Source of the DNA: Acanthopleuribacter pedis
GTDB taxonomy: Bacteria > Acidobacteriota > Holophagae > Acanthopleuribacterales > Acanthopleuribacteraceae
NCBI RefSeq assembly: GCF_017377855.1
Contig: NZ_JAFREP010000010.1
Coordinates: forward strand, 219,587-283,586
DNA: 64,000 nucleotides
Direction: 5' to 3'
The notes beneath the pieces were generated by a model, which worked only from the letters and a program-made list of their open reading frames with translations, had not been told where the DNA came from and searched no databases. Positions 35,002-45,499 of the stretch are shown here, in pieces. The translations under genes and the position numbers were made by a program. Within the stretch, counting starts at the first letter, position 1. Every line of letters starts with the position of its first letter.

Positions 35002-38000
35002 ATGACAGATTGGCTTCAATCGGCCGAGGCGCTGTTGCGCACACTGATCGGCACAAAGCTGGGCATGGACGGGAACAGCCTGGATCCCGACACGCCGTTT
35101 TTCCTGATGGGCGTCAACTCCATGATCAACCAAGAGATCGTGTTGGGTTTGGAAGCGTCCTTCGGCCCGCTGCCGCCGTCGCTCCTGTTTGAATACCCCA
35201 ACCTGAGCGGGTTGGCGCGGTACCTCGCCGAAACCTATCCCGATGTGTTTCAGCGCGATGCCGCGACAGAACCGCAACCAACCGAACCTGCCGAAATAAA
35301 CCCTGAGCCAACGCGGGAAGCTGAACCCACAACGGCCAAACCATCGCCCGAACCGACACCGGCCCCAACCGTCGCGGTCGGCACAAGCACGACCGAGCCA
35401 CCCGACCACGCCGTGGCCGTCATCGGCATCAAAGCCGATTTACCGGGCGCCCGCGACCTGGATACGTTTTGGCGCAACCTGCGCGACGGCGTGTGCAGCA
35501 TTTCCACCATTCCCCCCAACCGCTGGGACGTGGCCCGTTACTTCGACCCCGACGGCGCCGACGGCAAAGGCTATTGCCGTCACGGTGGCTTCATCGAAGG
35601 CTTCGACCGCTTCGACGCCGCGTTTTTTAAGATGTCACCCAAGGAAGTGGCCCTCACCGATCCCCAGCAGCGGCTTTTTTTGGAAACCGTTTGGGGCCTG
35701 TTCGAGGACGCCGGCATCAACCCGCGCGAGGTACCGCGCGACACCGCCGTTTTGGTCGGACTCAACGCCGCCGACTACGGCATGTTCGCCAACCAGGCCG
35801 CGCTCCAAGGCCGCGGCGCCTACCGCAACGCGGACTATTACCAAGTCGCCAACCGCGTCAGTTACTTCTTCAACTTAAACGGCCCGTCCCTGGCCCTCGA
35901 CAGCGCCTGTTCCTCGGCGGGCACCTGCCTGGCCCTCGCCTGTGACATGTTGCGTGCCGGGACCTGCGGCACGGCGGTCGTCGGCGGCGTGAATTTGTTC
36001 CTGCACCCCAGCCGCTTCGTGCAGTACGCGGGCATGCGCATGCTGTCGCCGAGCGGACGTTGCCGCCCGTTCAGTGCCGACGCCGACGGCACCCTGTTCA
36101 GCGAAGGTGTGGCCGCCGTGCTGCTCAAACCGCTGGCCCAAGCGCGCGCGGACGGCGACCCCATTTACGGGATCATCCGCGGCTGGGCACTCAACTCGGA
36201 CGGTAAAACCAACGGTTTCACCGCGCCCAACCCGCTGGCTCAAGCCGACTTGGTCGAAGAAGCCCTCAAGCGCGCCGGTGTGCCGCCCAGCGCGATTTCC
36301 TACGTCGAAGCCCACGGCACCGGCACCCCGCTGGGTGACCCCATTGAAATCCGCGGGCTCGATATGGCCTACACCCGCGCCGGATCGGATCGCCTACCCG
36401 GCACCGTCGCCCTCGGTTCCGTCAAAGGCAACATCGGTCATTTGGAATCGGCCGCCGCCTTGCCCGGCTTAATCAAGGTGCTGTTGCAGATGAAACACCG
36501 CACCTTGGTACCGTCGCTTTTTGCCGAAACCCTCAATCCCAAGATCCCATTCGACCAAGTCCCCTTCCGGGTGCAGCAAGATTGCCAACCTTGGCCCGCC
36601 CCAGACGAATCAGGCGCGACGCCGCGCCGCGCCGGGCTCAGCGCCTTCGGTGCCGGCGGTAGCAACACCCATTTCATCCTGGAAGAGCACATCACGCCCG
36701 CCGGCCCCCCACCGGCGGGACCTTTTGTGTTCCCGCTTTCGGCCGCCGACGCACCCGCCCTCGAGCGGGCGATTCAAAGCTTGGCCGCCTACCTCGGCGA
36801 CCATCCAACGCTTGACCCGGCCGAGGTCGCTTTCACCCTGCAAACCGGGCGCGCCCCGCTTGCCCACCGCCGCTGTTGGATCGCCCACACGCTCGCAGAA
36901 CTCCGTGACGCCCTTGCCGAGCCCGGCACGGACAACAACGTCTCGAACGAATTCACCACCGAGATCGAAACATTACTCGAGCAACGCGATTTGCAGACGC
37001 TCGCCGGCCAATGGTGTCAAGGCGTGAACCTGGATTGGCGGCGGCTGTACGCAACCCCGCCGCGGCGCGTTTCCCTGCCTAGTTACCGCTTTGGCGGCAA
37101 ACGCTTTCCGCTGCTGCAACCGACATCAGCCACCGCCCATCCACTGCTCGGCAAACCGGCACCAAACACCGGGGAACAACGGATTTTCCACACAACCCTT
37201 TCCCCGACAAACGCTTGGCTCGACGACCACCGCGTCGGCGGTCGCGCCTGTGTCGCCGGCGCCGTTCATCTTTCCGCCTGTGCCGCCGCCCTGCAACACT
37301 TGGGTTACCGCCGCCCCTTCGCCGTCAGTCACCTCCAGTGGCACAGTCCACTGTTCTGTGATTCCGGCGACCGCGACATCGCTCTAATCCTCACACCGAC
37401 CGAAAACGGCTGGTCATTTGCCCTCGAGGACGACGGCGGCGGTCGCAGCGTCGCGGGTCGGCTCACAACCGACTGGGCGCAAGCCGCGCCGTCCACCGCC
37501 GTGCCACGCCTAGAAGATTACCCCAAAATTCTCGACGCAGCCGCGATCCAACGGCACCTCAACGACATCGGTCTCAACTACGGCCCCACCTTCCAAGGCC
37601 TGCAAGCCGTGGGGCTGGACGATGCGCGCGCGCTCGGCCGCATCTCCGTGCCCGCCTACCAGTGTGCCGACTGGTCACCCTGCTCGCCCGGTATTTTGGA
37701 CGCCGCCTTTCAAGTCTGTGTTTTTCTCAGCCAAACCGAGGGCCGCCCCTTTTTCCCGCTTTCCCTTGAAGACGCCGTCTTTTTCGCGCCACCGCCGCCC
37801 GAATGTTACGCCCAGGTCCGGCGCCTAAACGACCATCAGTTCGCGGTCACCATCACCGATCCCGCCGGGCAGGTTTGCGTCGCCATCCGCCATTATGTGG
37901 GACGGCCGGGCCGAGACCCCTTGGCCACCCTGTTCCACGTACCGCGCTGGGAACGCCGCCAAGTCAAGTTGCGGGCGAACCCCGTCGCGGAGCAGGTGCT

Positions 38001-41000
38001 CCTCGTCAACCTGAACCCCGACGCGGCGGGCGCCGCCCGCTTCTGCACCGCCCTGGCCGCCACCTTCCCCCGAGACGCGGTCACCACCACCGAGGACGCC
38101 GCCCACCCGAGCGTCCAAAGCGCGGACCGCATTGTGTGCCTCGCCTTGGGCGCCGCCGGCGACCTGATCCCGGACAACGGCGAACTGATTGGGTTGCCGC
38201 TGTTTCGCGCCCTGGCCGCACGCACCCGGCCCGTGCTGCTCACCCTGGTTACCAACCGAACCGAACACCTCCTCGGCGAAGACCAAGTCCATCCCGACGG
38301 CGCCGCGCTTTTCGCCTTGGCCCGTTCGCTGCACCGCGAGCAACCGCGCCATCGGATCCAATGTTTCGATATCAACGGCGAAGATCCCGACCCTAGCCTG
38401 CTCACCACCCTTCGCGACGCCGAACCCACCGACGCGGAACCGCTTTACCTGCGCCGCGGCGCCGCTTGGCAACGCGCTCTCTACCCGCTGGAGGGTGGCA
38501 CGCCGCGGCCCCAACCGTTCAGCCGCGGCGGCGTTTGGCTGATCGCGGGCGGCACCGGTGGCTTGGGCTTCGAAACCAGTGTGTTTTTGGCCGAACGCGC
38601 CGAGGCCCGGCTCGCCTGGATCGGCCGTCGCGCCGAGGACGCGGCCATTCGCGACCAAATGGAACGCGTCCGCACCCGCGGCGGCCAGGTGTTTTACCTG
38701 CAGGCCGACCTGTGTGATTCCGAATCCATGAGCGCCGCCGTCGCCGCAACCGTCGCCCGTTTCGGTCCCATTGAAGGCGCGATTTTTTCAGCGCTAACCC
38801 TTGCCGACGCCGTGCTCGCCAACCAGACCCCCGAACAATTTACACGCGCCTTCCGCGTAAAAACGCTGGGCACCCGCGTCTTCTGCGACGTCTTGCAACA
38901 ACAACCGCTGCGTCACCTCCTCTTTTACAGTTCGATTAACGCCCGCCTCGCGCCCCCCGGCCAGGCCAATTACAGCGCCGGCTGCGCCTACCAGGACGCC
39001 TACGTGCGCGCCCTGCCCTATTTCAGCGACGCCGTGAAACGGATCATCAATTGGGGTTACTGGGGCGACGTCGGTTCAGTCGCCGGCGAGGAAAACGCCG
39101 CGCGCTTGAGCCGCGAGGGCCACCAACCGCTTAATCGCCATACCGGCATGGCCGCCCTCGAACGCGTCTGTTCCCTGCCGATCCAACAGGTTTTTGTGTT
39201 CGGCGGGCGTCCACCCCTGACCGAACGACTCGGCGTCCAAAACCAACCCGTGCAGTTCACCGCGGCCGGCGACGAAACCCTGCCGCCGCGGCAACTCCGC
39301 TTCGGTGACGGCCGCTTGCACGCCGGGATCGCTCCTTTTATCCAGGCCGCGCGGGCCCTCGATCAACAGACCTTGGCGCGCATCGCCGCCCTCCCGGAAA
39401 TCGCCGCGCTCCCCGACGATCCCGAGGCGGCCGCGCGCACCCTCGGCGTGGTTCCCGCCTACCAAAAACTTTTCCGCGCCTTGTTCCCCCACATCCAGGC
39501 CGCGCGGCAACGGGCCGAACAGCCGCATCGATCCGCGCCCGAAACCCTAGCCGAGATCGCGTTCTTGCTGCCCTTGCGCGACGCGTGCCTCGCCGATTTT
39601 GTACCCGTGCTAACCGGCCGCCGCGATCATCGCGCCGTGTTGTTTCCCGGCGGCTCGTTCGATTTGGTCGCGCCCGTCTACCGCGACCACCCCGTCACCC
39701 AGGCCGCCAATCAGATCGTGGCCCGCGCCGTCGCCGACCTGGTCGCGGAACACCCCGCCGGCCCCTTCCGCATTTTGGAAGTGGGAGCCGGCACCGGGGC
39801 CACCGCCGCCGCCGTGTTGCCGCTGTTGCCCCAAGTCGCGCTCACCTACGTCTTTACCGACATCTCACCGCATTTTCTGCACCGCGCCGAACAGCGCTTT
39901 GCCGGCGATTACCCTTTTGTCCGCACCCAAATCCTCAACGTGGAAAAAGCACCAAGCGATCAGGGTTTCACAGCCGGCGCGTTTGATTTGGTGCTGGCCA
40001 CCAACGTCGTCCACGCCACCGCCGAGGTCGAACGCGCCCTCCTGCACATCAAGTCCCTGCTTAAACCGGGCGGCGCCGTGCTCCTCAACGAACTGACCCA
40101 TACCGAGTTCTACCATTCGCTGACCTTCGGCTTAACCAGCGGTTGGTGGGCCTTCCGTGACGGCGCCCTGCGTTTGCCCGATTCGCCGCTGTTGGATGCC
40201 GCCGGCTGGGCCGGGGTTTTGACGCGGTGCGGGTTTGCCGACATTCATAGCCGCGATCTGTGCGACCAAGGCGGCGGGTTCGCCGGACATAGTTTGATTA
40301 CCGGCACCAGCGACGGCATCGTTCGGGGCACCGCCGTGTCCCGACCAAGCAACGAATCACCGAATCAGGTTACCCCGCGTGCCCCTATCACTCAAGCGCC
40401 GCCGGCACCCGTCACACGACCCAAATCAGCGGCCGGCCAAGGTCGCCGTGCCCGCTGTCAAAGCATTTTGATCCAGACCTTTGCCGCCGCCGTCGACGCC
40501 CAGCCCGGCGAACTCGATCCCGAAACCGATTTTGAAGCCTTTGGGATTGATTCGCTGATCTCCCTAGACGTCGTCGACCGCCTCAGCCAGGTGTTCGGAG
40601 AACTTCCCACCACCTTGCTGTTCCGCAACCGATCCATAAACGAAGTGACCGACTGGTTGCTGGAACACCGTGGCGAGGCCGTGGACAACCACCTCCGCGA
40701 GGAGGACGGCAGCGCCTCGGCGCAGGCGGAAGCCATCGAAGCAAGCGCCTTGGCCCAAGCCGACACCGAGCAACCGCGCCCGCTGTTGCTCAAGGTGTTC
40801 GCTGCCGCGCTCAATTGCAGTGAAACCGACCTTGACCCCGACGCCGACTTTGAAGAGTTCGGGATTGATTCGTTGATTTCCCTGGAGATTGTCGAATCCC
40901 TGCGCGCCGATTACGGCGAACTCCCGGCCACGCTGCTTTTCCGCCATCGCACGCTCAACCAACTGGCGGCCTGGTTCCAAACAAACCGGCCGACACCATC

Positions 41001-44000
41001 CGTCGCGGCAACGGACCAACCACCGTTGCAATCCCCCGCCGAACCGGCCGGCTTCAAACCGCACGGCCGGTCCGCCGCGGAGCGCGACCCCATTGCCGTC
41101 ATCGGCCTTGCCGGTCGTTATCCCTTGGCCGCCGATCTCGAACAGTTTCGCGACAATTTGGCCCAAGGCCGCAACTGCATTACCCGGCCACCCGCGGACC
41201 GCAACCTGCCCGCCGCCGCCTGGGGCGGCTTTCTCGACGGGGTCGACCAGTTCGATCCGCTGTATTTCCGCATCGCCCCCAAGGACGCGCGTACCCTCGA
41301 CCCACAGGCCCGGCTCTTTTTGGAGATCGTGCTGCGCACCGCGGAATCAGCCGCTTACCCCGCCGGCCGCCTCAAACGGTTTCAACGGGAAGCCGGCCCC
41401 GTCGGCGTTTTTGTCGGTTCTATGTACCTCCATTACGCCCAGCTCGCCCGCCCCGAATCACCCGCTTTTGCCGCCGCCTCGCTCAACGCCTTTAACGCCG
41501 TCGCCAACCACGTCTCGCATTTCTTCGACCTGCGCGGACCCAGTATCGCCGTGGATACCGCCTGTTCCGCATCCCTCACCGCCGTCCATTTGGCCTGTGA
41601 CGCCCTGCAACAAGGTCGCTGTGCCATGGCCTTCGCCGGCGGCGTGAACCTCAGCCTCCACGCCGCCAAGTTCGCGGGCCTCACCGAGTTGGCCTTTCTC
41701 GGCTCGGGACCCAGGTCGCGCAGCTTGGGACAGGGCGACGGCATGTTGCCCGGCGAAGGGGTCGGCGCCGTGTTGCTCAAACCCCTGTCGCGCGCCTTGG
41801 CCGACGGGGACCGCATTTTTGGCGTCATCAAGGCAAGCGGGGTCAACCACGGCGGTCGCACCAATGGCTTTCACACGCCCTCCGGCGCCGGCCAAAGCGC
41901 GCTCATTGCCGATGTGCTGACCCGCGCCCACATCAACCCCGAAACCATCGACACCGTCGACCTTGCCGCCAACGGTTCGCTGCTGGGCGACGCCGTCGAG
42001 TTCGACGCCCTCGGCGACGCCTTCCGCCGCTTCACCAACAAAAGCGGCTTCTGTTCCGTCGGCAGCGTGAAATCCAATATCGGCCATCTTGAGGCCGCTT
42101 CCGGCATCTCCCAACTCACCAAAATGCTGCTACAACTTGAGTCCGAACGCCTGTGGCCGACCCTCCACGCCGATCCCCCCAATCCCGACATCAACTGGGA
42201 AGATTCCCCCTTCCGGCTTCAAAACCAAACCACATCCTGGCCGGAACCCGCCGACGGGCGGCCCCGTCGCGGTGCCGTTTCGTCCTTCGGCGCGGGCGGT
42301 TCCAACGCCCACCTCATCGTGGACGGGTGGCGCGAGACACGGCCGACCCCGAGTGAGCGCGTGATCGCCGACCGCATTTTGGTGCTGTCCGCGCGCGACA
42401 GCACCGATTTGGAAACCACCGTGCGCCGATGGTGCGCGTTGCTCGAAAAGCAGCCGGACCTGGATCTGACCCGGCTTTGTTACACCGCCCAGGTCGGCCG
42501 CGATCCCCAATCGGCGCGCGTGGCGATCATCGCCGAAAACCGAGACCTTTTGCACGGACAACTAAAGGCCTACCTGGCGAACCCAACACCTAGCGCCATG
42601 CGCCCCGCCGTGCCGCCAACCGACGCGCACCAACCGCGCCACGACCTTGCCGCACGCTGGCTCGCGGGCGAACCCATCGACTGGCAGGCCCTGTACCCGA
42701 CACCGCCGCGACCGCTGCCCATCCCCGGCGTAGTGCTCCACCCTCGCCGCTGCTGGTTCCACCCGGAAGAATTGGTGCACCAACCGGAAAGCGCTGTCAC
42801 GAAACCCCATCCAAATCCGGCCCAAGCGCTTCCCGTTATCGCGACAAACCCGGACCCGCGTCCCGTCCTCATCGCCGCTTTGTGCCGTCTGCTCGGCTTC
42901 CAGCCAGAGGACATCAACGAACGAACCCCCTTTGCTGAAATGGGCATGGCCAGCCAACGCATCAGCGCTTTTGCCGCGGACGTCGGTTCCCAACTGGGTT
43001 TGTCCTTGCGCCCCATTGATGTTTACAACCACCCCTGTTTGGCCGATCTGTGTGTCTTCCTAAAAACCGCACCACGCCAGGCAGCCGTGCGAGCATCAGA
43101 AGAAACGGCGCCACCCCCTGTCGGGGCAACGCCACCCGCCGTCGGGGCAACGCCACCCGCCGTCGGCACGACGCCACCCGCCGTCGGCACAACCCGGGCT
43201 TTGGTGCTTCAAGGCGTCATCCCCACCGAACAAGCCCAATGGCAAGACCACCCCATCGCGGAACCCGCCCCGGATGAACTCAGCTTGGCCGTTCACGCCT
43301 CGGGCGTAAATTTCCAAGACCTTCTGTGCCTCCAGGGGCTTTACCCCAACATGCCCGCCTACCCCTTCGTCCCCGGCGCTGAGGTCGCCGGGACCGTGAC
43401 CGCCGTCGGCGCTTCCGTCACCGGATTCGCCGTGGGTGATCGCGTCGCCGCCGTAACCGGCGCACAACTCGGCGGCCACGCCGATCACGTCAACGTTCCC
43501 GCCAGGCAAAGCGTCCCCATCCCCGACCACCTGGCGTTCGCAACCGCCGCCGCCGTACCCGTCGCCTTCCTGACCGCCCACCAAGCCCTGTTCCAGCTCG
43601 GCAAGCTTCAAGCGGGAGAAACCGTTTTGATCCAATCAGCCGCCGGCGGGGTCGGCGCCACCGCCGCCGTGCTTGCCAAAGCCGCCGGCGCCCGCGTCAT
43701 CGGCACCACCGGTTCACCTGAAAAAGAACCCTTCCTGCGGCAACTGGGCGTCGACGCCGTGATACCAACCCAAATCCCCGATTTTGTCGACCAGGTGCGC
43801 GCCGCCCGCGCGGGTCGCGGTGTCGATCTGGTCGTCAACAGCCTCGGCGAAACCATGATCCAGGCAGGCCTCGATTGCCTCGCTCCCAACGGGCGTTACG
43901 TGGAATTGGCGCTAACCGCCTGGCGGGCAGCCCACGGGTTGGATCTCTCCCGCCTGGTCGCCAACCAGTCGCTCCACGTGCTCGATGTGCGCCGCCTTTT

Positions 44001-45489
44001 GGACCAAAACGCACCCGCCGTCGCCCCCTCTTTCGCCGCCTTGCGCGCATACCTCGCCGCCGGCGCCCCCGACTTCCCAGCCGTAACCACGTTTCCCGTG
44101 AGCCACGCCGCGACCGCGCTCGACCGGCTCGCCGCCCGCAAAACCACCGGCAAAATCGTCCTGATCCCGCGAGCCCAACCCGCGACAAGCCAACCCAAAC
44201 CCACACCGCCCGGCCGACGCACACCGCAACCCTGCCACGACGTCGCCGTGATCGGCATCGCCGCCCGCTATCCCGGTTCACCCGACGCCGACAGCTTCAT
44301 CGACAACCTCATCGCCGGTCGCGCCTTCATCGAAACCGTTCCTGCCTTCAAATGGTCGCCCGACAGCCTCCAAAAAAAGGGCGTGGATGAAAACGGCGCC
44401 CGCTGCGCACGCTGGAGCGCCAACCTGGCCAACGCCGAATATTTCGACCATCGGTTCTTCTCCATTTCCCCGGCCGAGGCCCTGCTCATGGATCCCCAAC
44501 ACCGTCTGCTGCTGGAGGAATCCTGGCGCGCCGTGGAGAACGCCGGGTATGCCGCCCGCGAATTGGCCAAAGGGCGGTGCGGCGTTTTCGCAGGCGTCGT
44601 CGGCGGTGATTACCACCACCGCATCCGCGATCTGAGCGCGCGCCGCCTCACCGGCAACACCCATTCGTTAGCCGCCGCCCGCATCGCCTACTACCTCAAC
44701 CTCAAAGGACCCTGTATCGCCGTCGACAATGCCTGCGCCTCGTCCCTGGTCGCGCTCGACCTCGCCTGTCGCGCCCTCATCGACGGCGAATGCGACACGG
44801 CCCTAGCCGCGGGCGTTCATGTCTCCGCCTCCGCCGACAACCACATCATGCTCGCGGAGCTCGGCCTGCTCTCCGCCCGCGGCGTGTGCGGCACCTTCGA
44901 CGCCGCCGCCGACGGCGTCGTCTTGGGCGAAGGTGTCGGCGCATTGCTGCTCAAACGCTTGGACCGTGCCCGCGCCGACGGCGATACCATTCGCGGCGTC
45001 ATCAAAGCGACCGGCACCAACAGCAACGGCACCGGCAACGGCCTGCTCGCCCTCAAACCCGAGGCCCAAGCAGCGCTGCAACGCCGTGTCTACCAACGGG
45101 CGGGCGTCGATCCCCACGATCTCGATTACATCGAGGTCCAGGGGCCCAGCACCGTGCTCGGCGATTCGCTGGAAGTAGGCGCGCTGGCCACGCACTTCCA
45201 CACCGGAACCGCGCCGGCCTTGGGCTGTTTGAAACCCAACATCGGCCACGGCGTAGCCGCATCGGGGTTGGCCGCCCTCACCAAGGTCTTGCTGGCGATG
45301 GAACGGAACCTCATCCCGCCCAACATCGGCGTGCAAACCGTCAATCCCGCGCTACGCGAAACCGGCTTCCGTTTTCCCACCGAAGCCACCCCCTGGCCAA
45401 CCCACGCCGGACGCCCCAAACGCGCGGCCGTCAACAATTTCGGCTTCAACGGCACCAACTGCCACGTCGTCGTCGAGGCGCCGTCTTAA
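35002..45489 (+). CDS. Large trans-AT type I polyketide synthase
   Basis: A 3495-residue PKS without AT domains. Order: ACP1 (Ser40); KS1 (~137-562; Cys303, His438, His480, complete); DH (~713-965; His743, Asp900, with Ala in place of Pro in HxxxGxxxxP); KR (~1175-1360; GGTGGLG, Tyr1324); C-methyltransferase (~1430-1760; GAGTG 1595-1599); tandem ACP2 and ACP3 (Ser1851, Ser1957, both FGIDSLISL); KS2 (~2030-2455; Cys2188, but HGTGT His is Ala2322); ACP4 (Ser2651); ER (~2730-3055); KS3 (~3075-3495; Cys3245, but Gln3380 in place of His; His3416 kept). KS2 and KS3 should be non-elongating. The protein ends in KS3 with no thioesterase, so the chain probably passes to another protein or is released by the upstream thioesterase. 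AGGGG precedes the ATG. An acyltransferase in trans is required. GC content is high throughout. Confidence 0.92.
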   Translation: MTDWLQSAEALLRTLIGTKLGMDGNSLDPDTPFFLMGVNSMINQEIVLGLEASFGPLPPSLLFEYPNLSGLARYLAETYPDVFQRDAATEPQPTEPAEINPEPTREAEPTTAKPSPEPTPAPTVAVGTSTTEPPDHAVAVIGIKADLPGARDLDTFWRNLRDGVCSISTIPPNRWDVARYFDPDGADGKGYCRHGGFIEGFDRFDAAFFKMSPKEVALTDPQQRLFLETVWGLFEDAGINPREVPRDTAVLVGLNAADYGMFANQAALQGRGAYRNADYYQVANRVSYFFNLNGPSLALDSACSSAGTCLALACDMLRAGTCGTAVVGGVNLFLHPSRFVQYAGMRMLSPSGRCRPFSADADGTLFSEGVAAVLLKPLAQARADGDPIYGIIRGWALNSDGKTNGFTAPNPLAQADLVEEALKRAGVPPSAISYVEAHGTGTPLGDPIEIRGLDMAYTRAGSDRLPGTVALGSVKGNIGHLESAAALPGLIKVLLQMKHRTLVPSLFAETLNPKIPFDQVPFRVQQDCQPWPAPDESGATPRRAGLSAFGAGGSNTHFILEEHITPAGPPPAGPFVFPLSAADAPALERAIQSLAAYLGDHPTLDPAEVAFTLQTGRAPLAHRRCWIAHTLAELRDALAEPGTDNNVSNEFTTEIETLLEQRDLQTLAGQWCQGVNLDWRRLYATPPRRVSLPSYRFGGKRFPLLQPTSATAHPLLGKPAPNTGEQRIFHTTLSPTNAWLDDHRVGGRACVAGAVHLSACAAALQHLGYRRPFAVSHLQWHSPLFCDSGDRDIALILTPTENGWSFALEDDGGGRSVAGRLTTDWAQAAPSTAVPRLEDYPKILDAAAIQRHLNDIGLNYGPTFQGLQAVGLDDARALGRISVPAYQCADWSPCSPGILDAAFQVCVFLSQTEGRPFFPLSLEDAVFFAPPPPECYAQVRRLNDHQFAVTITDPAGQVCVAIRHYVGRPGRDPLATLFHVPRWERRQVKLRANPVAEQVLLVNLNPDAAGAARFCTALAATFPRDAVTTTEDAAHPSVQSADRIVCLALGAAGDLIPDNGELIGLPLFRALAARTRPVLLTLVTNRTEHLLGEDQVHPDGAALFALARSLHREQPRHRIQCFDINGEDPDPSLLTTLRDAEPTDAEPLYLRRGAAWQRALYPLEGGTPRPQPFSRGGVWLIAGGTGGLGFETSVFLAERAEARLAWIGRRAEDAAIRDQMERVRTRGGQVFYLQADLCDSESMSAAVAATVARFGPIEGAIFSALTLADAVLANQTPEQFTRAFRVKTLGTRVFCDVLQQQPLRHLLFYSSINARLAPPGQANYSAGCAYQDAYVRALPYFSDAVKRIINWGYWGDVGSVAGEENAARLSREGHQPLNRHTGMAALERVCSLPIQQVFVFGGRPPLTERLGVQNQPVQFTAAGDETLPPRQLRFGDGRLHAGIAPFIQAARALDQQTLARIAALPEIAALPDDPEAAARTLGVVPAYQKLFRALFPHIQAARQRAEQPHRSAPETLAEIAFLLPLRDACLADFVPVLTGRRDHRAVLFPGGSFDLVAPVYRDHPVTQAANQIVARAVADLVAEHPAGPFRILEVGAGTGATAAAVLPLLPQVALTYVFTDISPHFLHRAEQRFAGDYPFVRTQILNVEKAPSDQGFTAGAFDLVLATNVVHATAEVERALLHIKSLLKPGGAVLLNELTHTEFYHSLTFGLTSGWWAFRDGALRLPDSPLLDAAGWAGVLTRCGFADIHSRDLCDQGGGFAGHSLITGTSDGIVRGTAVSRPSNESPNQVTPRAPITQAPPAPVTRPKSAAGQGRRARCQSILIQTFAAAVDAQPGELDPETDFEAFGIDSLISLDVVDRLSQVFGELPTTLLFRNRSINEVTDWLLEHRGEAVDNHLREEDGSASAQAEAIEASALAQADTEQPRPLLLKVFAAALNCSETDLDPDADFEEFGIDSLISLEIVESLRADYGELPATLLFRHRTLNQLAAWFQTNRPTPSVAATDQPPLQSPAEPAGFKPHGRSAAERDPIAVIGLAGRYPLAADLEQFRDNLAQGRNCITRPPADRNLPAAAWGGFLDGVDQFDPLYFRIAPKDARTLDPQARLFLEIVLRTAESAAYPAGRLKRFQREAGPVGVFVGSMYLHYAQLARPESPAFAAASLNAFNAVANHVSHFFDLRGPSIAVDTACSASLTAVHLACDALQQGRCAMAFAGGVNLSLHAAKFAGLTELAFLGSGPRSRSLGQGDGMLPGEGVGAVLLKPLSRALADGDRIFGVIKASGVNHGGRTNGFHTPSGAGQSALIADVLTRAHINPETIDTVDLAANGSLLGDAVEFDALGDAFRRFTNKSGFCSVGSVKSNIGHLEAASGISQLTKMLLQLESERLWPTLHADPPNPDINWEDSPFRLQNQTTSWPEPADGRPRRGAVSSFGAGGSNAHLIVDGWRETRPTPSERVIADRILVLSARDSTDLETTVRRWCALLEKQPDLDLTRLCYTAQVGRDPQSARVAIIAENRDLLHGQLKAYLANPTPSAMRPAVPPTDAHQPRHDLAARWLAGEPIDWQALYPTPPRPLPIPGVVLHPRRCWFHPEELVHQPESAVTKPHPNPAQALPVIATNPDPRPVLIAALCRLLGFQPEDINERTPFAEMGMASQRISAFAADVGSQLGLSLRPIDVYNHPCLADLCVFLKTAPRQAAVRASEETAPPPVGATPPAVGATPPAVGTTPPAVGTTRALVLQGVIPTEQAQWQDHPIAEPAPDELSLAVHASGVNFQDLLCLQGLYPNMPAYPFVPGAEVAGTVTAVGASVTGFAVGDRVAAVTGAQLGGHADHVNVPARQSVPIPDHLAFATAAAVPVAFLTAHQALFQLGKLQAGETVLIQSAAGGVGATAAVLAKAAGARVIGTTGSPEKEPFLRQLGVDAVIPTQIPDFVDQVRAARAGRGVDLVVNSLGETMIQAGLDCLAPNGRYVELALTAWRAAHGLDLSRLVANQSLHVLDVRRLLDQNAPAVAPSFAALRAYLAAGAPDFPAVTTFPVSHAATALDRLAARKTTGKIVLIPRAQPATSQPKPTPPGRRTPQPCHDVAVIGIAARYPGSPDADSFIDNLIAGRAFIETVPAFKWSPDSLQKKGVDENGARCARWSANLANAEYFDHRFFSISPAEALLMDPQHRLLLEESWRAVENAGYAARELAKGRCGVFAGVVGGDYHHRIRDLSARRLTGNTHSLAAARIAYYLNLKGPCIAVDNACASSLVALDLACRALIDGECDTALAAGVHVSASADNHIMLAELGLLSARGVCGTFDAAADGVVLGEGVGALLLKRLDRARADGDTIRGVIKATGTNSNGTGNGLLALKPEAQAALQRRVYQRAGVDPHDLDYIEVQGPSTVLGDSLEVGALATHFHTGTAPALGCLKPNIGHGVAASGLAALTKVLLAMERNLIPPNIGVQTVNPALRETGFRFPTEATPWPTHAGRPKRAAVNNFGFNGTNCHVVVEAPS
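43111..43194 (+). repeat. 21-bp tandem repeat in the PKS linker
   Basis: Four units of CCACCCGCCGTCGGNNCAACG type, encoding PPAVGTT/PPAVGAT, in the linker between ACP4 and the ER domain. In-frame and slightly diverged. Confidence 0.9.
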
Positions 45490-45499
45490 GGCGTCACGG

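Noticed and set aside
37825..38658. 277-codon minus-strand frame inside the PKS
   Set aside because: High-GC shadow frame opposite the DH-KR region, with no start signal.
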